NCBI GenBank assembly: GCA_963753485.1
Contig: CAVWCL010000005.1
Coordinates: 1 to 64,000, forward strand
Direction: 5' to 3'
Length of the DNA: 64,000 bases
Origin: CAWDLX01 sp963753485
Lineage (GTDB): Bacteria; Actinomycetota; Actinomycetes; Mycobacteriales; Micromonosporaceae
This document shows positions 42,379 through 53,275 of the stretch, piece after piece; the stretch's first letter is position 1, and every line of letters starts with the position of its first letter. The position numbers were made by a program, and so were the translations under genes. Below the pieces are notes generated by a model. That model saw only the letters and a list, made by a program, of their open reading frames with translations, was not told the origin of the DNA and ran no database searches.

Positions 42379-42863
42379 ACCAACACCTCCAGGTGACTGG
42401 CTCGGGCGGCCGCGATCGACCCGAGCAGCGGCGCCAGGCGGGCGCTGGCAGCGATGCAGGCCGCGGTCGCCGCATCGCGGCCGGACTTCTCGGCCGCCGT
42501 CAACGCCGGCATGGCGGCCTCGGGCGAGGTGGGCGGCGCCGCGCTGTCGGCCGCGATCGGCACCGGCGTGGCGAGCGCGTCGGCGAGTGCCTGGGCGTGC
42601 GCCCGGTGCGCATCGCGCAGCGGAGTCAGCTGAGCGGCGAAGTCCGGCAGAGCCGTGATGGTGACGTCGTAGAGATGACCGAGCGCGACGGTGCCGGCCA
42701 GGAACCCATCCAGACCGTGATCCTGGTCGGCTGCGTCCGGGGTCGACCCGAACAGGTCGCAGCCGGTGAGGGCGGCCGGCGCGACCAGGCCGAGACCGAC
42801 CATGGCCAGCGCGCCGCGCAGGAACGCCCGCCTGCTGGTCACCGCCGGATCCGAGCTGGGCAC
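42375..42863 (-). CDS. Tat-exported lipoprotein, ferritin-like family
   Basis: This 162-residue protein carries a twin-Arg signal SRRAFLRG (10-17), a hydrophobic segment and the lipobox LTGC (Cys 35), so it should be exported folded and lipid-anchored. The mature part is an Ala-rich helical bundle (HLYDVTITALPDFAAQL, RDAHRAHAQAL) resembling DUF4439 ferritin-like domains. It pairs with the cytosolic DUF4439 protein encoded just downstream. Tat export implies that it folds around a cofactor before crossing. Confidence 0.82.
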   Translation of the reverse strand: MPSSDPAVTSRRAFLRGALAMVGLGLVAPAALTGCDLFGSTPDAADQDHGLDGFLAGTVALGHLYDVTITALPDFAAQLTPLRDAHRAHAQALADALATPVPIAADSAAPPTSPEAAMPALTAAEKSGRDAATAACIAASARLAPLLGSIAAARASHLEVLV

Positions 42864-43123
42864 GCGGTCATCCTGCCAGGTCGGCGCCGGCGGCCGGCAG
42901 CGGCTCGGCGGCTGCCCGGCATGTCGCGGTATGGGTGGGCGCGCCGTGCGTGTCGGGATCGTGGCGCAGGCGATGACCCGTGACCGCGCGTTACGCTTCG
43001 GTCATCCACCACGATCGTGAGGGGCGGGCCCGTATCCAGCGGATGTGACGGACGTCACCCTTCGCTGTGTCGGCCCGGTCGGGGCGGTCCGACTGAATAC
43101 GGCGACCCACCGGGAGGTAGGGC

Positions 43124-43795
43124 ATGGCGCGACGGGAGCGGGGGGCAGCCTCTCGGGCGGCCGGGGCCCGGCCGGCGCCCCGAGTTGCTGACCTCCCGGG
43201 TCCGTCGCCGGCGCTGCTGCGGGCCCGGGCCCACAGTGTGGCCGAGCCGGTCGTGGCCGCCGCCGGGCTGGACCTGGATGAGCTGACCGTGACCCGGGCC
43301 GGTCGCCGATTCGTGGTGCGGGTGGTCGTCGACGCCGACGGCGGGGTTGACCACAACGACCTGAGCCAGGTGGCGCAGGAGCTCTCGGCCGCGCTCGACG
43401 CGGCCGAGTCCAACGGGCAGGACCTGGGCCCCGACCCCTACACGCTGGAGGTCAGCTCTCCCGGTGTGGATCGGCCGCTGACCCGACCGGCACACTGGCG
43501 GCGCAACGTGGGCCGGCTGGTCTCGGTCCGCGCGGCCGGGCGGGCACTGACCGCCCGGGTGGCCACGGTCGACGACACCGGGGTTACCTTCGAGGGCGGT
43601 TCGAGCCTGGCGTTCGCAGATTTAGGCCCCGGCCACGTCCAAGTGGAGTTCACCCGGCTGGCCGAGCTCTCGGAGGACGGGGCTGACGAAGGGCTACCAA
43701 CCGACGGTGACTCTCCCGACGACGGCGACCTCGGCGGCCCGGCCGAGGTGGCGGCGACCGGCGGCGCCGACCACACAGAGGAGGTCCGGGGGTGA
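43124..43795 (+). CDS. rimP: Ribosome maturation factor RimP
   Basis: This 223-residue 30S assembly factor has AEPVVAAAGLDLDELTVTRAG and VRVVVDADGGVDHNDLSQVAQELS in its N-terminal domain. YTLEVSSPGVDRPLTRPAHWRR is the family signature, followed by an Sm-like C-terminal domain. An N-terminal Arg/Ala extension (about 35) and an acidic tail (about 40) are lineage-specific. GGGAGG precedes ATG. It opens the rimP-nusA-ylxR-infB operon and overlaps nusA by four bases. Confidence 0.95.
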   Translation: MARRERGAASRAAGARPAPRVADLPGPSPALLRARAHSVAEPVVAAAGLDLDELTVTRAGRRFVVRVVVDADGGVDHNDLSQVAQELSAALDAAESNGQDLGPDPYTLEVSSPGVDRPLTRPAHWRRNVGRLVSVRAAGRALTARVATVDDTGVTFEGGSSLAFADLGPGHVQVEFTRLAELSEDGADEGLPTDGDSPDDGDLGGPAEVAATGGADHTEEVRG

Positions 43796-44973
43796 ACATC
43801 GACCTTGCCGCGCTCCGTGCGCTGGCACAGGAACGGGAGATCCCGGTCGAGACGATCCTCGCCGCCATCGAGACCGCGCTGCTGACCGCGTACCGGCATA
43901 CCGAGGGCTCGCAGCCGCACGCCCGCGTCGAGATCGATCGGAGGACCGGGGTCGCCACCGTATTTGCGCAGGAGCTGGACGAGGCCGGCGCCCCGGTACG
44001 GGAATGGGACGACACCCCGCACGACTTCGGTCGGATCGCGGCAATGACCGCCAAGCAGGTGATCCTGCAACGGCTGCGGGAGGCGACCGACGAGGTCCAC
44101 TACGGCGAATATGTCGGCCGCGACGGCGATCTGGTGACCGGGGTGGTCCAGGCCCACGAGGGCCGCTCGGAAAAGGGGATCGTCAGTGTCGACCTCGGCA
44201 AGCTGGAGGCGATGCTGCCCGCCTCCGAGCAGGTTCCCGGCGAGGTGTACGGGCACGGGCAGCGAATCAAGTGTGTCGTGGTGCATGTGGCCAAGACCTT
44301 CCGCGGGCCTCAGGTCACGTTGTCCCGCTCGCATCCCAGTCTGGTGAAGAAGCTCTTCGCCCTTGAGGTCCCCGAGATAGCCGACGGCACCGTGGAGATC
44401 GCCGCGATCGCGCGTGAGGCCGGCCACCGTACCAAGATCGCCGTACGGTCGACCTCGCCCGGGGTCAACGCCAAGGGCGCCTGCATCGGCCCGATGGGCG
44501 CCCGGGTGCGGGCGGTCATGAGCGAGCTGCACGGCGAGAAGATCGACATCATCGACTGGTCGGACGAGCCCGCCAACTTCGTCGGCAACGCGCTCTCACC
44601 GGCTAAGGCGTTGCGGGTCGAGGTGGTCGATCTGGCCAGCCGGGCGGCCCGGGTCACCGTGCCGGACTTCCAGCTGTCCCTGGCGATCGGGCGGGAAGGG
44701 CAGAATGCCCGCCTGGCCGCCCGGCTGACCGGCTGGCGCATCGATATCCACCCGGATACGGAGCCGGCCGAGACCGGCGCCGGCGAGGCTGGTCGGACCG
44801 AGGCCGGTCGGACCGCGGCCGGGCGCACCGGGTCTGGTGCGGCCGAGGCCAGCGGCGCCGGAGTCGACGATGCAGCCGGTATTGACGATGCTGCCGGCGC
44901 CGAACCGGCCGACGGCGCCAGTCCTGGTGCCATCGGCCACTCCGGATTGCCCGAGCGCACCCCGGCGCCCTGA
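43792..44973 (+). CDS. nusA: Transcription termination/antitermination factor NusA
   Basis: This 393-residue RNA polymerase-binding factor has an N-terminal polymerase-binding domain (about 1-110), an S1 domain (VTGVVQAHEGRSEKGIVSV) and two KH domains (GHRTKIAVRS, PGVNAKGACIGPMGARV and LSLAIGREGQNARLAARL). It lacks the acidic repeats of the Escherichia coli protein but has an Ala/Gly/Thr-rich tail of about 65 residues. GTG 43792 overlaps the rimP stop. Confidence 0.96.
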   Translation: MNIDLAALRALAQEREIPVETILAAIETALLTAYRHTEGSQPHARVEIDRRTGVATVFAQELDEAGAPVREWDDTPHDFGRIAAMTAKQVILQRLREATDEVHYGEYVGRDGDLVTGVVQAHEGRSEKGIVSVDLGKLEAMLPASEQVPGEVYGHGQRIKCVVVHVAKTFRGPQVTLSRSHPSLVKKLFALEVPEIADGTVEIAAIAREAGHRTKIAVRSTSPGVNAKGACIGPMGARVRAVMSELHGEKIDIIDWSDEPANFVGNALSPAKALRVEVVDLASRAARVTVPDFQLSLAIGREGQNARLAARLTGWRIDIHPDTEPAETGAGEAGRTEAGRTAAGRTGSGAAEASGAGVDDAAGIDDAAGAEPADGASPGAIGHSGLPERTPAP

Positions 44974-45014
44974 CGCGCGCCCGGGCGGGGCCGCGGCGGG
45001 CGAAGCTGCGGTAG

Positions 45015-45098
45015 GCCGGCGATGCTGCGGTGGGCCGGCGGGGCCGGCGATGCTGTGGTTGGCCGGCGGGGCCGGCGATGCTGTGGTTGGCCGGCGGG
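45015..45098 (+). repeat. 28-bp tandem repeat between nusA and ylxR
   Basis: Three 28-bp units of the form GCCGGCGATGCTGTGGTTGG plus CCGGCGGG (45015-45042, 45043-45070, 45071-45098) lie in the 200-base gap; the last two are identical. Each unit can form small GCCGGC hairpins. This intergenic repeat may affect read-through between nusA and ylxR. Confidence 0.85.
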
Positions 45099-45174
45099 GC
45101 CGGCGCAGCCAGCAGGGCGCAATCGGTCCTGCCCGCCCGAGGCGTTTGTCCCGCGCGCAGGGTAGACTTCCTCA

Positions 45175-45495
45175 GTGGTACGTCGCGCGTCCCCGGTGCG
45201 CACCTGTGTGGGTTGCCGGAGCCGCGCACCATCCTCCGAGTTGCTAAGGGTCGTTGCGGTCGACTCTGTCACGGTCGGGTCGGGCGCGGAGTCGCCCCGC
45301 CGGGATGCCGGCGAGGCAGTCCGCGTCGATGCCGATCCGGGGCGGCGGCGACCGGGTCGGGGAGCGCACATCCATCCCGATCCCACATGTCTCGCACAGG
45401 CGGTGCGACGTCGGGCCTTCGGCCGGGCGTTGCGGATTACCGGGGTCCTCGACACCGGACCGCTCGACGAGTATGTCGCTGGCCTTCCGCTGTAG
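45175..45495 (+). CDS. ylxR: YlxR (DUF448) nucleic-acid-binding protein
   Basis: This 106-residue protein carries the family start SPVRTCVGCRSRAPSSELLR and the C-terminal GRGAHIHPDPTCLAQAVRRRAFGRA. The Cys pair and the G-R-G-A-H-x-H pattern are hallmarks. It sits between nusA and infB as in most Gram-positive bacteria; in Clostridioides difficile RnpM, the same family, modulates RNase P. TAGACT at 45163-45168, six bases before GTG, suggests a leaderless promoter in addition to operon transcription. Confidence 0.93.
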   Translation: MVRRASPVRTCVGCRSRAPSSELLRVVAVDSVTVGSGAESPRRDAGEAVRVDADPGRRRPGRGAHIHPDPTCLAQAVRRRAFGRALRITGVLDTGPLDEYVAGLPL

Positions 45496-45655
45496 CCTGA
45501 GGGCTCGGATTGACCGATGGTGGGTTTTCCCACCCCGGACACGCAAGGTGGGACGATCACAATGAGCACACGATGAAGTCGCTGACATGATCAGGCTTCA
45601 AGTGCCCAAGTGAGGTCGTGCGGGGGAAGCCGCCGGCCTCGGGATGAGGAGTGCA

Positions 45656-48547
<2,892 letters not shown>

Positions 48548-48576
48548 CCCACCCGCCTCGCGTGCCCCGTCCACTT

Positions 48577-48630
48577 GTTAGGAAGGGCACCTTGTTATCG
48601 CCTAGGCGATAACAAGGTGCCCTTCCTAAC
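48577..48630. terminator. Perfect 54-bp palindrome, bidirectional terminator between infB and a methyltransferase gene
   Basis: Two 27-base arms (GTTAGGAAGGGCACCTTGTT and ATCGCCT, then the exact complement) meet with no loop. It starts 30 bases after the infB stop and contains the TAG stop of the convergent methyltransferase gene (48626-48628). Closely similar GTTAGGAAGGG palindromes are, from memory, frequent between genes in Micromonospora and relatives. Confidence 0.85.
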
Positions 48631-49741
48631 TCTCGCCCCCAGTGCCGGCGCCGCCAGTGCCGGCGCCGCCAGTGCCCTCGCCGCCGCCACCAGCGCGAGC
48701 GCTGCCGGTGTGCGGTCGGCGGGCGACCAGGATGTCCCGGACGATGCCCTGGTCGACCCGGTGCTCGAAGCACCGGTACGGGCCGTCGTCCAGCACCTCA
48801 AGGCCCGCACCGGCGAGTACCTCGACCGCGGCCGGGCGCTTGGCCACCAGCGTGTTCCACGCGATCCCCATGGCCGCGCCGGGGCGCAGCAGGGCCGCCC
48901 ACACCGGAGCTGCCTGGCCCAGCAGGTCGAGGGGGCTGCGCCGGAGCCCGGTCGCCGGCGTGCGACTGCCGTGCTGCACCCCGTACGGTGCGTCGGTCAC
49001 CACCGCGTCGAAGCTCGCCGGCGCGAAGAAGTCCAGCGCGGCGGTGGTGTCGGCCTGGACGACGTCCACGGAGATGACGTCGCCGGCCCGGTGGCGCTGA
49101 GTCGACGCCGCCAGCGTCACCCGCAGCCGCTTGCCGACCACGCGCCGCTCCCGCCGCACCGGCCCGAACTGCAGCTGATGCTTGAGGCGCTTGCGTTGCA
49201 GGTAGGTGCGCAGGTAGCCGGCGTAGGCCTCGACGTCCTTGCCGTCGAGGTCCAGTCCGGCCGCGTCGTAGCCGTAGGTCAGGGCCTGGTTGAGTGTGGT
49301 GCCCCGGCCGCACAACGGATCCAGCACCCGCAGCCGCCGGGTGAGCATGTCGGCGGCGGCGGCGCCGGCGAGCAGGGTGACGTTGAGCAGCAGCTTGGTG
49401 AACTGTTCGTTGGTCTTACCCGGGTACTTGGGGATGGTGACCAGGTCGTCGTCGAACTGGTCCAACGGGGTGAGCGCGACCGGGTACAGACCGCCGGAGA
49501 CCATCTCGAAGAGCGCGTACGCCGCCGAGAGGTTGGCCAGGTAGGCAAGGTCCGCCTCGTTGAGGTCGGCGGTGAAGGTCAGGTACGGCACCCCGGCGAT
49601 CTCGGTCGCCGCTGCGGCGTGCATCCGTTGGCCCAGGACGCAACGGTTGAAGACCTCGAGCTCGGCCAGGGTGAGCTCGACCGCGGCGCCGGTGTACACC
49701 CGGTTCGCCGACGGCAGGAGCAGCAGCGCGTACCGGCCCAT
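48626..49741 (-). CDS. Putative RNA methyltransferase (Trm11/Trm-G10 like)
   Basis: This 371-residue SAM-dependent methyltransferase has an N-terminal RNA-binding-like region (about 1-150). Motif I is VLDPLCGRGTTLNQAL (about 157-172) and motif IV TDAPYGVQHGS (about 270), of the D/N-P-P-Y type seen in tRNA guanine-N2 methyltransferases. ATG 49741 (MGRYALLLLPSANRVYTG) is a better start than the extended frame. The C-terminus is a Gly-rich tail of GAGTGG units whose stop lies in the palindrome. Confidence 0.75.
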   Translation of the reverse strand: MGRYALLLLPSANRVYTGAAVELTLAELEVFNRCVLGQRMHAAAATEIAGVPYLTFTADLNEADLAYLANLSAAYALFEMVSGGLYPVALTPLDQFDDDLVTIPKYPGKTNEQFTKLLLNVTLLAGAAAADMLTRRLRVLDPLCGRGTTLNQALTYGYDAAGLDLDGKDVEAYAGYLRTYLQRKRLKHQLQFGPVRRERRVVGKRLRVTLAASTQRHRAGDVISVDVVQADTTAALDFFAPASFDAVVTDAPYGVQHGSRTPATGLRRSPLDLLGQAAPVWAALLRPGAAMGIAWNTLVAKRPAAVEVLAGAGLEVLDDGPYRCFEHRVDQGIVRDILVARRPHTGSARAGGGGEGTGGAGTGGAGTGGES

Positions 49742-49830
49742 CGCGGCCAGCGTGGCATACCGCCGACGACCGGAGACACGACGGGTGACGGTTGGCGCCC
49801 GCGTAGCCGCGCACCGTAGTCTTGCCCATC

Positions 49831-50124
49831 GTGTACGTGGGCACTGTGGTGTTTGACCTGCTGTTGCCGGGAGACTCCCGGTCGCTGAAGGTGAAGCGTT
49901 CATATGTGCGGCCGATCGTGGCGGCGTTGCGCCGCTTCGAGGTGGCCGCCGCGGAGGTCGGCCTGATGGACGTGCACGGGCGCGCCGAGATCGGGGTCGC
50001 GGTGGTCGCGCCCGACGCCGCCCACGTCGCGCAGGTGCTGGATTCGTGCGAGCGCCTGGTCGTCGAGCGGCCCGAGGTGGAGTTCCTCTCGGCCCGCCGC
50101 CGGCTCTACGGACGCGACGACTGA
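49831..50124 (+). CDS. DUF503 (YlxP-like) protein
   Basis: This 97-residue protein begins YVGTVVFDLLLPGDSRSLKVKR and contains EVGLMDVHGRAEIGVAVVA, typical of DUF503. In many Gram-positive bacteria this family lies between infB and rbfA, as here, and a role in ribosome assembly or RNA processing is assumed. GTG 49831 is the likely start. TAGTCT at 49817-49822 lies eight bases upstream, fitting leaderless transcription. Confidence 0.9.
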   Translation: MYVGTVVFDLLLPGDSRSLKVKRSYVRPIVAALRRFEVAAAEVGLMDVHGRAEIGVAVVAPDAAHVAQVLDSCERLVVERPEVEFLSARRRLYGRDD

Positions 50125-50247
50125 GCGACCGGGTGGCCCGCCGGCGGACCGGCGCGGGGATGGTGTCTCGGCGCGGCCGGACACCGGGCCCGGGAGTAGT
50201 GTCAAAGGGTCGGGCTGCCCCTCGTCACACTCGCGGAGGTGGAGGAA

Positions 50248-50742
50248 ATGACAGATCCGGCCAAGGTGCGCCGGCACGCCGAGCGCATCCGGGAACTTGT
50301 CGCGGAGGTCGTGCGAACCCAGATCAAGGATCCCCGCCTCGGTATGATCACGATTACCGACTCCCGCATCACGCCCGACCTGCGCGACGCGACCGTGTTC
50401 TACACGGTGCTGGGCGACATGGCCGAGCAGGCCGCCACCGCGGCCGCGCTGGACAGCGCCAAGGGCCTGATGCGCAGCACCGTTGGCAAGGCCCTCGGGC
50501 TCAAGCACTCACCGACGCTCACCTTCGTTCCGGACGATGTGCAGGACCAGGCGAAGCACATCGACGAGCTGCTGGCGGCGGCCCATGCCTCGGACGCCAA
50601 GGTGCACGAGCTGGCGGTCGGCGCCCACTACGCCGGCGACTCGCAGCCGTACCGGGTCGCGGAGCCGCTGACCGATGACGGCGACAAGGAAGGATCCCTC
50701 CACGGTGGAGCATCGCTGGACAATGTGGGCGAACGTAGGTGA
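50248..50742 (+). CDS. rbfA: 30S ribosome-binding factor A
   Basis: This 164-residue KH-like factor helps 16S rRNA 5'-end maturation. RHAERIRELVAEVVRTQIKDPRLG and MRSTVGKALGLKHSPTLTF are family signatures, followed by DVQDQAKHIDELLAAA. An extra 30-residue tail is lineage-specific. ATG 50248 has GGAGGTGGAGG upstream. Its stop overlaps the next gene. Confidence 0.96.
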   Translation: MTDPAKVRRHAERIRELVAEVVRTQIKDPRLGMITITDSRITPDLRDATVFYTVLGDMAEQAATAAALDSAKGLMRSTVGKALGLKHSPTLTFVPDDVQDQAKHIDELLAAAHASDAKVHELAVGAHYAGDSQPYRVAEPLTDDGDKEGSLHGGASLDNVGERR

Positions 50743-51848
50743 TGCCGCCAACGCCAAAGGGCGAACCAGGGTCCACATTCGACGGTGACCTGATCACGGC
50801 GGTCAAGGCCGTGGCCGACCTGCCCCGCGACTCCGCGGTGTTGCTGGTGTGCCACGTGAATCCGGACGGCGACGCGCTCGGTAGCATGCTGGCCTTCGGG
50901 CTCGGTCTGCGCAGCCTGGGTTTCCGCCGGGTGCAGGCGACGTTCCCGCAGCCGTTCGAGGTGGTGGAGCCGTTCCGGTTCATGCCCGGGCTCGACCTGC
51001 TGGTGGCGCCGGAGGCGGTCTGCCCGGCCCCGGCGCTGGCGGTGAGCTTCGACGCCGCCAGCCCGAGCCGGCTCGGCCCGCTCGTCGCCGCGTCCGCCGC
51101 CGCGGCCACCTGGGTGGTGCTCGACCACCACATCTCCAACACCGGTTTCGGCTCGCTGCGGCTGGTCGACCCGAACGCCGCCGCGACCGCGGTGGTCGCG
51201 GCCCGTTTCCTGGACGCACTCGAGGTCGAACTCGACGCCGGGATGGCCACCTGCCTCTATGTCGGGGTGGCCACCGACACCGGCTCGTTCAAGTTCGACG
51301 TCACCAGCGCCGAGGTGCTCTCGCTCGCCGCCCGGCTGGTCACCGCCGGGGCCCGGCCCGGCGAGGTGGCCCGCAACGTCTTCGACGCGCGCCCGTTCGC
51401 GGCGATCCAGCTGTTGGCCGCGGTGCTCGACCGGGCCGCACTCGACCGGTCGGCGGCCGGCGGGCGTGGGCTGGTGTCCGCCTACGCCACGCCGGCCGAC
51501 CTGGACCGGTTCGGCCAGCAGTCGCACGTGCTGGAGAGTTTCATGGATGTGGTCCGCACCGCCGCGGAGGCCGACGTTGCCTGCCTGCTGAAGCCGATTG
51601 CTCCGGGTGAATGGTCGGTGTCTCTGCGCAGCAAAGGTGCCACCGATGTGTCAGCGGTCGCGGTCGCCCTCGGCGGCGGCGGACACCGGCTCGCGGCCGG
51701 CTTCACCGGCGCCGGCGAGGCGGCCGACGTGCTCGCCGCCATCCGGACGCACCTCGCCGGGGCGCCGTGGCTGGGTCGCCCGATCGAAGATCAGGGTGTT
51801 ATCGGGGACCAAGTCGCGGGTAGCCCGGCCCGGGAAGGGCGACAATAG
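50739..51848 (+). CDS. nrnA: DHH-family phosphoesterase (NrnA-like oligoribonuclease)
   Basis: This 369-residue DHH/DHHA1 enzyme degrades nanoRNAs, 3'-phosphoadenosine phosphate or cyclic-dinucleotide products. HVNPDGDALGS (near 42-52) and VLDHHISN (near 127-134) bind manganese; VGVATDTGSFKF is a further motif, and the DHHA1 end has LGGGGHRLAAGF. GTG 50739 overlaps the rbfA stop, and ATG 50742 is an equally good start. The position between rbfA and truB is conserved in actinobacteria. Confidence 0.92.
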   Translation: MMPPTPKGEPGSTFDGDLITAVKAVADLPRDSAVLLVCHVNPDGDALGSMLAFGLGLRSLGFRRVQATFPQPFEVVEPFRFMPGLDLLVAPEAVCPAPALAVSFDAASPSRLGPLVAASAAAATWVVLDHHISNTGFGSLRLVDPNAAATAVVAARFLDALEVELDAGMATCLYVGVATDTGSFKFDVTSAEVLSLAARLVTAGARPGEVARNVFDARPFAAIQLLAAVLDRAALDRSAAGGRGLVSAYATPADLDRFGQQSHVLESFMDVVRTAAEADVACLLKPIAPGEWSVSLRSKGATDVSAVAVALGGGGHRLAAGFTGAGEAADVLAAIRTHLAGAPWLGRPIEDQGVIGDQVAGSPAREGRQ

Positions 51849-51852
51849 ACAG

Positions 51853-52260
51853 ATGGACCAGCCGTCGCAGCTTTCCGCCGACGCCGAGCGAACCTGGGAT
51901 CGAGCCTCCGTCCGGTATCCAATCTTTGCCCTCATCGCGGCGGTCGGCGGCCTCTTCGGCTCATTCACACTCAGTGCCAACCTCCTTGTCCTGGCCGTCG
52001 GCGGAGCCATGTTCTGGGTCGGCGTCACCGGCCGTGCCGGGCGCCGCCGGGCCCCGATCCGGCTGCGGGCGGGCGCCGCTTGGTGGCTCGCGCCGGTGCT
52101 GGTCTTCGCGTTCACTGAGCTCTTCGCGTTCAGCAAACACTCCATTGAGGAGTTTCCGACGCTGTCGCTGCTCGCCGACCCCATCCTGGATGGCTATCTC
52201 GCCCGGGCCGCATGCTACTTCGGCTGGCTGGCGGCGTTCTGGGGATTGGTACGCCGATGA
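51853..52260 (+). CDS. Small membrane protein, unknown function
   Basis: This 135-residue protein has four predicted membrane segments (about 24-41, 45-62, 78-95 and 116-131) and no recognised domain. It starts four bases after the nrnA stop and overlaps the next membrane gene by four bases (ATGA), so the three form a transcription unit. The two small proteins may work as a pair. No function can be assigned. Confidence 0.75.
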   Translation: MDQPSQLSADAERTWDRASVRYPIFALIAAVGGLFGSFTLSANLLVLAVGGAMFWVGVTGRAGRRRAPIRLRAGAAWWLAPVLVFAFTELFAFSKHSIEEFPTLSLLADPILDGYLARAACYFGWLAAFWGLVRR

Positions 52261-52469
52261 GCCGATTCATTATCATCTCGCTCTTCATCCTCGCCGCCGC
52301 CGGCTTCGCGGTCGCCGGGCTGCTTTCGCGCCGGGAGCGCTCGCGGGTGCCGTCACTCGGAGACATCAGCGGGTTCGTGATGGACTACCGGGTCGGCAAG
52401 GTGCCGGTGGGCCGGGTCGCGGTGCTCGGCTTCTGGTGGTGGGTCGGGTGGCATTTCTTCGCGCGCTGA
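52257..52469 (+). CDS. Small membrane protein (resembles DUF6186)
   Basis: This 70-residue protein has an N-terminal membrane helix (about 4-22) and a conserved-looking end (SRVPSLGDISGFVMDYRVG, then GFWWWVGWHFFAR). The W-W-W-x-G-W-H pattern resembles actinobacterial DUF6186 proteins from memory. It is coupled to the preceding gene by an ATGA overlap. Confidence 0.72.
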   Translation: MSRFIIISLFILAAAGFAVAGLLSRRERSRVPSLGDISGFVMDYRVGKVPVGRVAVLGFWWWVGWHFFAR

Positions 52470-52493
52470 TCCCGAGCCGCTGACTACCCTCCG

Positions 52494-52892
52494 CTAAGGC
52501 CCGGCCGGGGCATCGCCGACCTCGGCGCCCGGAGGCGAGGGCGAGGCCCCGCGCTGCTCGAGGAAGCGCTCGACGAGGCCACGGACGACCGCGGCCATGG
52601 TGAAGCCGTGCTCGGCGCACCAGGTCCGCAGGTGGGCGTGGCGCTCCGCCGGGAGCCGGATCGTGATCAGCTGATGGTCCTCGTGCGGCGGCAGGCTGAC
52701 CGCCAGCTCAGCCTGGCGCAACCGGCGCGGATGCGCGCTGAGCAGCTCGATTCCGAGGTTGGGCCGGCCGAGGAGCCAGGTCGTCAACTCCTGCCGTTGC
52801 GGGGGCGGCAGCGTCTCGAGCAGGGCGACGAGGCGGCTCGCCGGGTCCGCGGGCGCCGGGTCGGGGGTCGGTACCGGATCAGAAGCGGCCAT
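52494..52892 (-). CDS. Ribbon-helix-helix DNA-binding protein
   Basis: This 132-residue protein has a C-terminal RHH motif. HQLITIRLPAERHAHLR (about 82-98) is the beta strand and first helix; CAEHGFTMAAVVRGLVERFL is the turn and second helix. The N-terminal part is Pro/Ala-rich with a helical DPASRLVALLETLPPPQRQEL region. ATG 52892 is chosen because upstream codons run through a cluster of operator-like repeats. RHH proteins often bind such repeats to control themselves. No toxin gene is adjacent. Confidence 0.78.
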   Translation of the reverse strand: MAASDPVPTPDPAPADPASRLVALLETLPPPQRQELTTWLLGRPNLGIELLSAHPRRLRQAELAVSLPPHEDHQLITIRLPAERHAHLRTWCAEHGFTMAAVVRGLVERFLEQRGASPSPPGAEVGDAPAGP

Positions 52893-52975
52893 ACCGGCAG
52901 TGTAGTCCGGGGCGATAGCGCGCGCTATCGCACCGCTATCGGCAGCATACCGGAGGCCACCGGTGCGCATACCGG
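52890..52975. promoter_or_regulatory. Operator-like repeat cluster upstream of the RHH gene
   Basis: GCGATAGCGCGCGCTATCGC is a perfect 20-bp palindrome at 52912-52931, followed by a third GCTATCG at 52935-52941. In addition CATACCGG occurs three times (52890-52897, 52946-52953, 52968-52975), the first at the start codon itself. Two kinds of short site interleaved in 86 bases are typical of cooperative RHH binding and autorepression. Confidence 0.65.
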
Positions 52976-53052
52976 ATTCTGGGAACTTCATGCCAGTAGG
53001 TGGACCTGAACGTTAACTTAGTCAACGTGCGTGAGGTACTCATCCTCCGTTG

Positions 53053-53175
53053 CCGCGACGGGATCTGCAGCTAAGCAGGCCAGCCCCCGTCGCGGAGTCC
53101 GGTGCTGGCACTCACCAGATCGAGCACTCGGGCCAAGGGGGCTCAAGCGGCGAGGGGGACACGCACTCCCCGCCG
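53053..53175 (+). ncRNA. Three consecutive strong hairpins, possible structured RNA
   Basis: Hairpin 1 (53053-53095) has a ten-base-pair outer stem CCGCGACGGG/CCCGTCGCGG and an inner CTGC/GCAG stem. Hairpin 2 (53099-53131) has CCGGTGCT/AGCACTCGG. Hairpin 3 (53148-53175) has CGGCGAGGGG/TCCCCGCCG. They fill an otherwise empty 383-base gap, between the RHH operators and a 32-codon frame. I do not recognise a known riboswitch or sRNA family. The strand is assumed from the downstream small frame and could be either. Confidence 0.4.
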
Positions 53176-53275
53176 ACGCCCCACGCGCAGAGGTACCGGC
53201 GATCCCGGACCCTCGGCCCATCCGGCGCTCACCCGCCGCATGTCCGAAACCACTCCTGTGGAAGGTCCAGTCGTC

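Noticed and set aside
53053..53175. Known riboswitch (c-di-AMP, cobalamin, SAM) or 6C RNA
   Set aside because: I could not find the conserved core sequences of these families, so only a generic structured RNA is proposed.
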